This document shows positions 39,256-51,976 of a stretch of 64,000 nucleotides of DNA, one piece after another. Each line of letters begins with the position of its first letter. Position 1 is the first letter of the stretch. The notes beneath the pieces are model-generated. The model did no database searches and had not been told where the DNA came from. It worked only from the letters and a program-made list of their open reading frames with translations. Source of the stretch: Rhyacichthys aspro (lineage: Eukaryota; Chordata; Actinopteri; Gobiiformes; Rhyacichthyidae). Location: assembly GCA_036850595.1 (NCBI GenBank), contig CM072158.1, positions 9,935,422 to 9,999,421 on the forward strand, in the 5' to 3' direction. A program made the translations under genes and the position numbers.

Positions 39256-42200
39256 TACACAGTTGCCTTGGAAACGGACCTTCTGCAATAAAGTTTTATG
39301 TAATCTATGCAGAGATGTGCCAAATTCTCCAGGCCATTGGTAAACGTTTCAGCTGGAGTGCAAACGCTGACTAGTTGGGAGCTGAACAATTGTTTTCTAT
39401 TTGGCCATATTACTAAGCAAAGCAAAGGAGCTCTCCAAATCCTTTTCTCCAGGTAGAGGTGTTCCTCTTTGTCAATTCCACCTTTTATTTATCCTCTCAC
39501 TATCACGAAACCACACATCATTATTGATAACGCACTGTGCCTTTTATTTTGTTGACCTTTATATAAATGTATAGCAGTGTAGAAGAACTGTTTTTACACT
39601 GATACAGTCAAAGAGATATGCAGCTCACCTTGTGCTATTGTTGAGCTGATAAAAAAATGTATTCTATGTATTCAGTATTGTCTTTTTTGGTATATTCAAC
39701 AAAAAAAGTTAAAAGGATTTTTTTTATTATCATTGTTTTATGTGGGAGTAGTGTGGTAGTGTGCAACTAAACGGAAAAGTTCTGAAAGTAATGACGTAAT
39801 TGATGACTGGGAATTTCCACAAATATTTGCAGCTGTTGATTTTCAATGAAGCTTAAGATACTGTGAAATCTGTTAAATCTGCAGTATGTCATTCATGTCT
39901 ATACAAAAAAAGAGTCTCTCAGTCTGCACACCACTTGCCCAAATGACTGTCATTTATCAGTAACATAAAATCAACTTGATGAAGCTTAAATAGCCGATGG
40001 AGTTTAATTAAACAATCATATCCTGTTCCTTGTCTAAGACTGGATCTATTCTTCCATTAATAATGTGTTTTTGCAGCTGCTCGTGTGGATGATGCTAAAA
40101 ATGGCTTAAAATTGCAGGAGGGATACATTAGACATTTATGCCAGCAATTCAAGTTATCTGTGCACCATTAAATTTTACTGAAGGCCACTGGGAATGCACT
40201 ACTCAGCTAAAACCACTGGCCCTTTTCAATAAAACAAAAATGATGTTCCAGTTCAAGTCGGTCTCATTGTCTGCATGAATAAGTTTGAGTTTTTTCTGTT
40301 GTTTGGACTCTTAGTAAAGTAGCGAGTGCAACTTTTCTGCTGCAGAGTCTGTAAATGCCTGAGCTGCCATCTGATGAATACCAGCTCACATCAAAGTGGG
40401 AAGTTGTTGCCAGGCAACTCTACAACTCAGCTTCAGGCTGTTCCCTTTATGGGGCCTTTTCCTCAAGGTTGGATCACACTTACTCTTTCTTTGACGTCAC
40501 AGTTTTACGCTGATTCGTGGACCTACTTCTTATTGAATATGAAAAGGATGGAGAGCTTACACGGAAGGCTGACAGCTTCAGGTAAAGGTAAAACACAGAA
40601 CTGTTAAAGAAGAGAAACATGGTCCTAAATCAGATAACCTTGACAGAGAAAGTATTCAATGAGCAAAATACTTAACCACAGAAAATAGAAAGCATTTGTG
40701 TCGAAATACTAAATATCTATATCTTAAAACTAGTTTACAGTGAATTTGTTCAAAGAGTATTATATTTGGTTATTAATGTAGTGTCCACAAAACGTACAGT
40801 GTATTTAAAAGTGCAAGATAAAGCCATATTTATTTTGCAAATAAAACTGTAAGATAATAAGGTGCCTCATCTGTTCTAAGAGCCACTTGTATCTATTCTG
40901 GGCTTCTGTAAAACATGACAATGCAAACTAACTAATAAAAAAAAATGCAACACAAATAAAGCTTTAAGAAATACTGACACTAAGCTGCTTTTTCACTTTT
41001 TATGCCGCCTGGTGTCGATGGATAAAATAAAACTACATGTAACCCCTTTAAACAAAAACCCAGGTATGAAAACTGTCTCCAGAACACCTCATGCCATCAC
41101 TGTGCCCGACAAAAACAATCTTCCTTATTAATCCTTAATCTGAATGTCCTGCGAGAGCGTCTACTCCATAAAAAGACATTTCAATAGCACATATAAACAC
41201 ATGTTCCCATTAAGAGTGACTCACACACACTTCTCCAAAGCAGTCTGATTTTACACATGGGACCATCTGTTCCTGAATTGGCCCATTTGAGCAGACACTA
41301 ACTCGGGAATCATTAAGGATGCAATATGGCTTTCGTATTAACCAGCAGCTATGTTGTTTTACTGAAAAGAAGCCACTGGTGTATAAGAAATGTAATCTTT
41401 ACCTTTATGGTGGCTTGAATTTTAGGAACAAAATACATATATGTTTCATTTCAGACTCATGGTTTACAAAGTGAGCTGCTGGCATTTAACTTTGTCCATG
41501 TTGTTGCCCACTCAACACTCCCCACGCTGTGCCTGCTGCCAGTCCCTGCATCTCCACATCCTAAAGCAAGTCCTACGCACCCAGATTCTCCCATCATGCA
41601 TTTAGAGTACAGTGACCTCTGTTCTGTGCTGCCTATAATGCGACTGTTACACATAGAGCCTTTTTGTTCAACTATGTATGCGGCCTCAGATACTTTTTCC
41701 TTGTGGGTTCCATGTTTGAGGAAACGTGTAGGAGAGAATTTAACTTAATCAACTTGTTTGCCCCTTGAAAATGGAATAAACGTAAGTATTAGTTGTGTTG
41801 ATTCAAGATTGGTTCATCCACGATTGAGAAAATTGGACATAAGTTGTGAAAAGGCAGACAATAGTGAACAGATGTGTTGTGAATACCAAGCATGAACCCA
41901 TTGGCTTTTCCTGCTTGACATTCAGACAAAGTAACCCATGGCTCTGTCAAAAGGACGATTAGATAATACACGGTTTTACAGACCCGGTGCAATTACACTG
42001 TTTGTTGTGGATACAATGTGCTATTGTTATTCACCACCATTTTTAAACCTATCTTGAAAAAATAAAATAAAGTGCAGCTATTGTCTGGCCAAATCTTGTA
42101 AAGAGGTTACAAACACAAACTTAAGTATTGACAGGATTTGAAGTGAGATTCCTGGTTCAATGACTTTGAATGAACAGACATCACATCCCAACTTCCTCCC

Positions 42201-42985
42201 TTTTACTGCAGATTGCACATATTGAATTCAAGTCTTTTCTGTTCTCATCGTCCCAGTAGACTTGTGCACAGAAGAGGGGGAAAACTTCTCTCAGTCAGAT
42301 CGAATACGAGTGCGACTTAATCATAAAGGCACATCATAAAAGAATATTAAAAGCTTTGAAGGGAGGGAGACGTTAACTCAACTGACTCCACAGAAACCCG
42401 AATGAGAACATGGGGAATAAACCCACACAAAAAGGAGAAACAGCAGGCCTGAGGTTCAATGCGGAAATGAGCAGCTTTTTTAATCAAAAAATGTCAGAGT
42501 ATTTCCAGTGGGAGAACTCTGCAACACATAATGCAAAACTAAACACTCAACAGGCTGTAGAAGAAAATGATAAACTGACAGGGAACTAGGGATGCTATAT
42601 CAAGTACTTTGTGATGTGAAAATACAGATAGTAGCATTGTCTTGTTTCCCCTTTTTATTATGGTCTTGTGCGCTTTCAGTTGCATTTTCTAAAATTAAAT
42701 TACAGTAATTTAAGAGAGAATCTAATGTTGCCTGTAACACTGGTTTCATTACACACTCTAATAACATGTTGAATGTATATTTTAGTGAAAATATAACACA
42801 ATAAACATAATTTATCCATCAATGTTGTATTAAAAGATTGTGCACTTAAAATTGTGACTCATTCCCTTTTACCTCAATTATTTGTACGCACATTATGAAA
42901 TCAAAAGTAATTTAATCACATCTGTATGAAATGAGAATGAAAGATGCTGTCGTTCAGTTGCTGCACTCGCTTAAACGGACCACTG

Positions 42986-42999
42986 TCGCCATCTAGTGG
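42986..42999 (-). promoter_or_regulatory. CTCF-like motif
   Basis: The minus strand reads CCACTAGATGGCGA, a close match to the CTCF core. It points toward the plus-strand motif at 29657. Confidence 0.5.
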
Positions 43000-45900
43000 T
43001 GTAATGTGTATCTGTTAAAGGGTTATGACGTAATAATTTCAGTGGTGGGACAGTGAATGTAACAGCTACATTTAAGATGAGCAGGAAACCTAATCAAAAC
43101 ATTGTTACTAATCATAACTTTCTATGTGCATACACATTCTCACACATTCTACCACAATCAATGTAACATTAATCTGCAACAAACTCTGACCCATATAAAT
43201 GTATATTTAATGTATATTGTAAATTTATATTTTTACCATTTACCTTTTTTTTTTACATTTAATATACAGCTGCAGAGAATGGTCCTGTTATGTATTATTA
43301 CTATTATGTAGGACCCTGGTGAATAGAGCAGGAAAACATTAAGAGGCAGTTCAGATATTAGGAGCAGCTCAAATTCCCTGATGAGGGCAGTATAGCTTCG
43401 CAAAAGTACAGTCCCCTCAGTTACAGCATTAGTGGCACTATCTATTGCTCATTAATAATTTTCCTCATACACACAATTAAACTTTTTACCTCAACATATG
43501 GAGCCCTAAATCATCAGAATAATAGCCTCAAAGACATGTTATAAGACATGAGATAAACCCGTTTAATTAATTAAAGACAGTACACCATATAGCAGACCAT
43601 GTCTTGCCAGAACATATTGCATCAACACAAATTTACATCACAAGTTGTAAATATGTATGTATTTACTGAGAGGTAAAAATCCCATGTGAGTTTACAGTTG
43701 TATTTTTCAGTTCATGTGTGTATATTGTTCATCCTGAAGAGTTGCTTTAAGCCATATACCTAAATGAAGGTCGTACTGGTTGTTACTGTACATCTTTTCC
43801 TTTTCTACCATTCACAAACTCTGTTCAAATCTCACTTTTATTATTTATGCTGAATAACAGCAGTTGAAGATAAAACGAAGTAGAAATGTTGTAGAGTACA
43901 AATTCACAAAGGCTCTATTGATGCAAGTGAAAATATAGATACAAGCACAACCTCATTTTACAGTTTTGCTAATGCCCTGTACACTAAAAATAAACCTTTG
44001 AGTGAATTCTTCTTGTCTAAAATTAAAGTTTTACTACTGCCATGTTGGTTTGGTCATGAATAAATAATAAGACATGAAACAGAGGCTGAGAGAATCTGAA
44101 TAACACACAGCGCTGTACGGCTCGTGGAGAGTGAGAGGAAGCTACAGTAACTGCTGCTTGTCTGCTTCATTGACCTAGAAATATCCTCCTGACTCACTGA
44201 CTCAGATCCGAAGTGAAGCGTACTCCACATCTGTCGGAGGAGGCTCTGCTGAGGTCTTAATGTGCAAATGTAGAGCAGTGCCAAATATACGACACAAGTT
44301 TTAACGAAACAGAACTTTTCCTCAAGTTTATTCGAACAAAAAGTTAGATATACAGTATATTTTGATGAATTAATGATTAGGCAGAGATAAAAAAAGATGT
44401 TTCCTACAGTGCAGTAAAGGTGGAAGCTAGTGTTGTTGTGTTTCTTTATATGATCCAATTGCACTATGGTAAGTCAAATGTTGCAAGTCGTATGGTTTTC
44501 GCAATATTCAGCAAAGGTATCCTATATATCACGTTTTCCAGGATAAACGGTAGAGGATGAATGAATGAACTACAATATTATTTTCATAGTTTACACATAG
44601 TTCTTATCAGTCGGTTGTATCTAAACACTGTCACGTATGAAGCTGTCATTCTGAATCTCACGGACGATATTTATCCAATTCATTCACTAATTGTTCTGGA
44701 ATTAGCTCAGCTTTTCTACTATCATTTGCAGCGCTGACATGCAGAACAATGGCTGCCCATATGGGACCCGGGCTTGGGGATTTTAACACAATGAGAGAAG
44801 ATTGATATGCGGCCTGATGCAGATTTGAAGTGCACATACATCTCATATCGCGCAGCCCTTTGGGAAGCGGCGCTGGCAGCTGTCGGGAGGAACTGAGCCA
44901 GTCTGGAGCGGGGCCAACACATCACTAACACACAGCACAGGCCCTGAAAATTCAGAGGCCAGGTTTCTATATAAATATTGGATCCTTCATAATTCTGATG
45001 GGCCCCATAGATTACGTCATCAGTTTCTCTGCCTTAAAAGAAACTGAAGAAGAACTACAGTGCCATGAATGAATAGCTTTTTTCCATTCATAAATAAAAC
45101 CATGACTTAAACACAGCATTTTGTGTTTGCTTGAGATATCTTTGTCTAATATTTAAATTTGTTTGATGATCTGAAACATTTAAGTGTGACAAATGTGCAA
45201 AAAAAATAAGAAATCAGGAAGGGGGCAAAGACCTTTCTTTAAAATAATATTTATAAATTTGACATATTTCTGCTGTTCCAGTTTAATTCAATGCCATCAA
45301 TACAACCATTTATGACACTTTTTTTGTCCTAAAAGTTTTCCAAAGAGCTGCTTTCTCTTTGATATTTGACTGACAAACATAACATTTTGTAACTATTTTA
45401 TTGATTATTTAAATTATAATGATTGCAACAGATCTAACTGGGGCACACTGTTTAGATATTAATATAACCAATTATCAGTAAGATTGTAGAGGTAGAGGCC
45501 TAACTATATTTTTTTTCCTGAACTCTACTTATTACCAAGAATCTGTGCTTCTTCTGTGTTTCTATGCACTGCCTCTATCACACTAGTCCTACTTGCTGCT
45601 CTATTTCTTCCTGATGCTTATCCAGTCATGAATATAGCCCTTCTTTGTCTGTTTGTCCTGAGGCGGGGTGAGCGCACTGGCTAAGTTTTATCCATATCCA
45701 GAAGCTGCTTGTCATCTTTTCCATACCCATCAGCCAGTGTTACAGACCTCTTATCCTACACTGATAGTGCACACCACTGATCTACGGATTGGAGCAGAGC
45801 CAACAAAGGCAGGACTGACAGCTCGACTAGAGAAGCACTCAGGGGGTGTGATAGGATGCAGCTGAGGGGTCCAGATATGAAGGGATGTCATGTTTCGCTT

Positions 45901-48900
45901 CACAGTGATTTTCCCTTGTGTCTTTGCACCTAAAGCCCAAAGCACTGCTATGGCTGGTGTGTGCTAACTTGTAGCTGGGAGGAGAAAGACCTCACTTTAG
46001 TTGGAAACCTGTGACTAAAGCCTACAGGCTTAGTCCTTAAATGAACTGATGAGATGTGACGGGGCCATGGGCAAAACGCTGACCTGATACCTATCGCACT
46101 ATCGCGCTGCGAAATGTGTCCACAAAGTGACTAAAAGTGGAAAGTGTCTAACATTTTTGTAGTACAGGGGTAACAGAGTCATTGTGGGCACAAATAACAT
46201 TTACATAACAGTCTAATTTTATAGTCTGTGCTGAATAGGCCATTGTCTCAACTACAGGGCTCACATTGGAAATATGACCTCCAGCACATTCATTTTTCCA
46301 GATTCTAGATATGGATTTTTGGCAGTTTGCTTTGTTCATTATTTCAGATAAAAAGGCCATAGTTCAGATTTGACCGCTCTGTGTGTCAATAAACAGCTTT
46401 AGAAAAGCAGTTTGAAAGGATTTCTGTCTGCACATGGATTAAAATAATACTGGTGCAAAGTAGTGCTCACTGACACACGCATGTTCCAACATTATTTGTA
46501 GTGTGGTAAATGTGCAAAAGCCAGATTCTAGAGGGATAATTTAGTGCCTATTGAACATAATAATCACTATTTTACAGCATTATTAAGCAGTCTATGTGAC
46601 ATTGTGCTTATTAGCCCCTCTGCCGCTCGAGTAAAGCATCTCGTATGGCAGTTATGTAGGTCACATGTTTATAATTAGACGATGCACATGCATGAAAACA
46701 CATTCACGCCACACTCCGTTTAGCAGGATTAATATTTATAAGGCGCATATTTGGAGCAGAGATTTGTTACGTAAATAATTCAGATGATATGGAATTATCA
46801 TTAGCTCAGATCTGGACAAAATAAACATGTACTAATTTAATAAGAAAGATTAGGCATCCCAGTCCTCTGTCTTTACTCTTTTTTTACATTACTTAGCTTA
46901 TAAAAGAAGCAACAACTATAACAAAATCCATGGTATAGAATAAAATGCATTCTGTTAGTTACTTTTCACCCAGTTCACTTCCACTGTTTGCGCTCCATAG
47001 TTCTTACTTCTGGGAATCCTGTTAATGAGTAAACACTTTACAGCACTGTTTTAATGCTGTTTTTTTCCCCTTGCCCCGTTGTCTTTTAAAGCTGCTAACC
47101 TTTTACCATGAAAACAATGCCTAAAAATCATTCACAGGGACATTTACAAGCTCATGGTATCACATACAGTATCTCAGTTAGGAGCAAAATCCAGTAGAAC
47201 ATGAAAGAAAATCCAATGTGAATAATCAGAATATTTCACATGCAGCTGTATAAATGATGCATCTGCTACATATTCCTACAGGTGTAGCACGGAGCGCTTC
47301 AGATTATAATTTGTTCGGAAGCTGTCAGTGTGAGACGTGACAGCTCTGCGGGGTAAAGAAGTAATTAACTGGGGGAATGATTAGTCTGATTGAAGTTACA
47401 GAGTGACAGATGAAGAGCGAGTAAGACAGACGGGAGAAAGATAGGAAGGAGAAAAACTTCTGACGGTGACTTTGTGACATCTTCTTTCTCGAATCCTGCC
47501 TCTGGGCTCGGACTATGGCTGCCTTTAGAGATAAACTTCCTGCTATCTATTGGAGATTTCACTTTCTCATAGCGTCCGTGGAAAGCTGTCACATGCATTT
47601 TCTAAAGTCAGCGTAGAGAGCTGCTCACATGGTTAAATTTATCACTGTTCTTACTTTCTATAAGCAAGTTTTACAAAGCTTCCCAATTAACAGACATGTG
47701 CAGAGTTGAAATGTATGACGCAGAGACAGAAACCCAGTGGGATCCAGACTAAATATGGATTGATTTGCCCGCCTCCTGTGTTTCTCAGCTTTGTGCGTAA
47801 TGCTTAGCTGACACTATCCCGCCTAATGTGGTGACAGGCCATTTATTCTGGTGACACACAGGCATTTCTCAATGAACAATGAACGCTGGAGACGTTTTCA
47901 GCAGCGCACCTGGGTGACGAGCCACGCTTCCACAGAGTCTGCATCAGCAAGAAATCGGCCTGTGCAGTGGGACTCTGAAGAACTACAACACATTCAGATA
48001 CATTAGATCAATTAAAATGAGGCAGAAGAAACTCATCTAAACTTTAATTAAGATTCTGGTCATGTGATTATCTTCATTTAGATTACGTCTGTTCATAAAG
48101 TGATGCTTTGAAACGTGGGTAGCACAATAAATCAGGCATTTCAATGATTTCTATACAGATTTTTATCTTGTTTTGAGCTAAGGCTACGTTTTTCTGTAGT
48201 TTTCTTTAGTATTTTTTCAAATATTAAAGCCTTGTGATGAATTATGCATTTTTAACCAATCTTTGAAGTTGCTACATTTTCACTGGATTCGGCTTCTCAG
48301 TGATTTATTTGGCTTCACTGAATGACAGGACACTGACAAAAAAAAGTTTATATTCTTAAGAAAGAAACTGGAATTGGAGCCAATGCAATTTATCAATCTG
48401 CTCAATCGTGGGTAAAAAAAACTAAAAAAAGTTCATCTTGTTAAACCTGGGCGAGACTACTGAACATGCTTTACTCTGTCACTTGAATCTCACCGGCCTA
48501 ATGCGAAAGAAAAGGGATTGCACATCTCATGCTTAAAATAATACACATAAACCCCTCCCCCACCCAACTTCAACGCTATGCTTTTCTAATAACATTAGGT
48601 GAAACATTAGCAGGGATACAGTACACGTGCATGTTTTCTGTGCTAATGTTGTGTTGCTCTTTACTTCTGACAGAACCTTGCGCTGCTGGTTTCTTGCATC
48701 TCCCTCAGGCACTGATTATAACGTAGTTTCACCAATCACTGAGGCATGAGAAGCGAGCACAGCGGGGCAGATGTGAACATGTCTACACAAGCCCCCGCTG
48801 CATACAACACGGATGCAGGGACACACGGGCAAGTTGGAGCACCAGTTTGCGTGTAAAGACTTGCGTGAAAGCGAGAGACCCCGTCCGTTCCGCCTATAGC

Positions 48901-51596
48901 ATCCTGTCAGCCATCAGTGGTACTACGTGACCGCTTAGCTCCGTGAATGTATGAATCAACACACACACGCAACTGACAGCGTGTTTACTCGAGAGGAAAA
49001 TGCCTTCGTGAATTTTAATAAGACCAGTTAATATTTAATTTACAGCGACTCATTCCACTGATATTTTTTGTACACGAGAGGCAGTTTTTCCGAGCACAAA
49101 TTGCAAACACACTTGTCTTGAAACTGGTGAGACAAATTAAAAACAACAGTAGTGCAAGGTCAGAGTGTAACAAGACCTATTTTTTTGTCATACCAACTGT
49201 GAAACTAGTGAGAGTACTGTGTGAAAGCAGATCTCTCAATGATTATTCAAATATATCAATGTTAAGAGCGATCCATGCCTCGTCAAGAAGATTACTGTTA
49301 ATAATCAACCACCACAGGCTCATGCAACTGCAAATAGGGTCTAAAAAGGACCAGTTCATGGATGGATATTTCTGATATACTGTGTAGCCTTAGTTGACAG
49401 ACAAACTGCATCAAAGTTGTTCATTCTTTGAAGTAAATAAGGACTCTTGGTCATGGGGACTTCTAATTACAACACATAATAAGCCACTGAGATGAAAGGA
49501 GAAACAATATTTCTCGTTTAATAGCAAATCCGGTGACCTCAGGCGTTCTGGATTTTCTTAGAGAACGTAGAGGAAAGTCTCAGAGCAAATGGGAGCCTAT
49601 AAACTATCACGCGTGTTGCAGCAAAAACACAGTGCTCCCTGTCAGTATCACGGTTAGAGTCAATACTTCTATGAAACGCATGTGTAGGTGTCAGCAAGAA
49701 AGGACCCGGAACAGCCTCCTGATGCCAATTCATCAGAGGAAACCGCTACTTAACCAAACACTATTGGTCTCCTTCACAGCTTGTACACTCTCCAGAATTT
49801 CTGCAGAGTCTGTAAGTAAATTTGTGCACACACGTCATCCCAAAGACCACGCAGGAGTCATCCATCAGTCTGTCCTTTGTCCTTCAGTGAAAAAAAACCC
49901 CAATGCACAGCGATGCACACAACTCCCAACCCCAATACATCATCGTGAGCCATCCCCTTTGTCTCTGTGAGAAACTCTTACAGACTTTTACTTTGACTTA
50001 CACCATGGGCTTAACTACATCTGTGCTATGTTCATGTGCCCAAACTATAAAAATCAATATATAAAGCGGAGTTAATACTGATTTCCGAAATAAATTTGGA
50101 GTTTGAAGGCTTTCATAGCATAAGAGTATTATTAAGTGCTTTTTTATTACTGCTTAAACTCAACGCTAAAATCTAATACAGTGAAAGCTAAATGCAGAGG
50201 GGCAATTACTGTCTGGCTCCACTCCTAAGGCTTCAAAAATTCCATGAAGTCACGTTTGTCCTTTGGCGGCTGTTACGCGTGTCCTCTGCTGGGATTTGCA
50301 GCTCATAACTTCATTACATAACTATCTTTGGGGACTGTTCTTTCAAGCCCAAGATACAAACACACTGAGAGACGCCAACTCAGGGAAAAGAACTCGTGGC
50401 TCTTTACTTGGTCCTGCTTAGTGAGACCAATGAGAAATACTTTTTGCTCTTGACGTAGTGACAGTTGCCAGATGCTGATGCCGTCATTAGGACTGAGTGC
50501 TCTCTGCCAGATGGGAGTGTTGAGCATTTCTGGAGAAGCTGGCCAAAGACAAAGTCATAAAAAACTTTTACAGAAATGAAAATTACTTCTACTTTATAAC
50601 TGCAGACAGTGACAACAGAGAGAAGAAGAAGAGAGAAACATTTTCTGAGGTTTTCATACTCCCTGCTTAGAATTTAATTACAGTTTACCCAAATTTCATC
50701 AACCATCAGTAAATAAGCCAGGCCAGACTCATCACATGTAACATATGCCTAATGAGACACTCATAAATGCTGATAGGTTGCCAGTTTTGTAGCTTTAGGG
50801 ATCAAGCTCTTCCAGTATTGATGTTGCCACTTTGTCCTATTTAATATTATTCTAAGGCTAAGGCAGTTTTAAACAACCACTGCATATAAGCAAAAACACC
50901 ACCCACATGCAAAATACAAATGCCTTTGGAAAAAACAAAAAAAACTCTACTTCACTCAAAAGACTCTTTCTCCTTATTCCCCACTTAATCTCATCTCTAG
51001 ATTTATTACACAATATCCTTTTACACTCAACATCCTCTATGACGTGTTCTTCAGGTTAAGCAACAGGACTAAATCCAACACATTGGCCAACATGCAAAAT
51101 AGCTACTAGCTCTATACATACACTGAAAATTACTTCTATGTGGTAAGGCAGTACTAATGTAGAAATTAATTAAGATCTCAAAGAATAGGATTGAATGGCT
51201 TTTTTGAAAAATGAACTATTAGACTGTAAGATTTCATGTTGTAGCGTCACTTCTTTTGTCGCAGCATCAAATAAGAAAAGTTGTCAGATTTAATCAGTGA
51301 TAAAACCTGTTAAATCTCATTCTCCACTGCTCAGAGAGCCAAGGCACTTAAAACACACCCCACACCTAATTCACAGTGTATGTAATTTACATAGTTTCTT
51401 TAAATAACAACCCCCTAAAAGAACAAGAACTGTATGTTATAATGTATCATGAAATTAAATAAATTCAAATTTCTATTTCAAATTCAAATTTGTGCTGAGG
51501 GAAGGTTTTCAGCATCTATGTTGTTAACACAATACAAAAGTGGTTACGTTCTATAGTATAAAATCTAATACAAACCCCCTTTTTGCAACAAAACTA

Positions 51597-51602
51597 TTTA
51601 TT
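51597..51602 (-). terminator. Poly(A) signal candidate for the 52 kb gene
   Basis: AATAAA on the minus strand (TTTATT on plus), 375 bp after the stop codon at 51977. Confidence 0.35.
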
Positions 51603-51976
51603 CTTTTCACGTCATATTTCATTGAATCTGCCTTTCCTCCCACACATGGATCCAGCCATGTAGAAAATGCTTTCTGAGAGCAAGAAAGGCGGAAAAACAA
51701 ACACTAACACAAACTGTGCTGCACGGCTGTTCTCAAAATAGCATTACTAATTAGTTAGCTCCAGTCGCTGCATATTTTTCTACATTAGTACACAGCGGTT
51801 TTCCATTGCTGTCGTGCAAAAACCAATCACACTGATTATTCACTGAAATCTAGGCCATACCTAATCAACAGTTCAACTATGATTAGATAATTATTTTAAC
51901 CAGCAAACTGGTGGTTGCAATGCCACATCTTAGGAGCAGATAAGAGATGCTCATCTTTCCCATCAAAGGCAACATC

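Larger units (their letters stand above)
37311..51596. other. Gene-poor intergenic region
   Basis: About 14 kb of AT-rich DNA with no supported gene. It contains two simple repeats (38087-38110, 39218-39253) and a CTCF-like motif (42986-42999). Islands of more even base composition at 44090-44260, 44650-44930, 47280-47960 and 49510-49980 look like candidate conserved non-coding elements, but that cannot be judged without alignment. Confidence 0.5.

Noticed and set aside
44054..44464. 136-residue minus-strand frame
   Set aside because: No splice context or recognisable domain. The GC-richer part may be a conserved non-coding element.
49533..49970. 145-residue plus-strand frame
   Set aside because: Basic, low-information translation with no family resemblance and no promoter or splice support.
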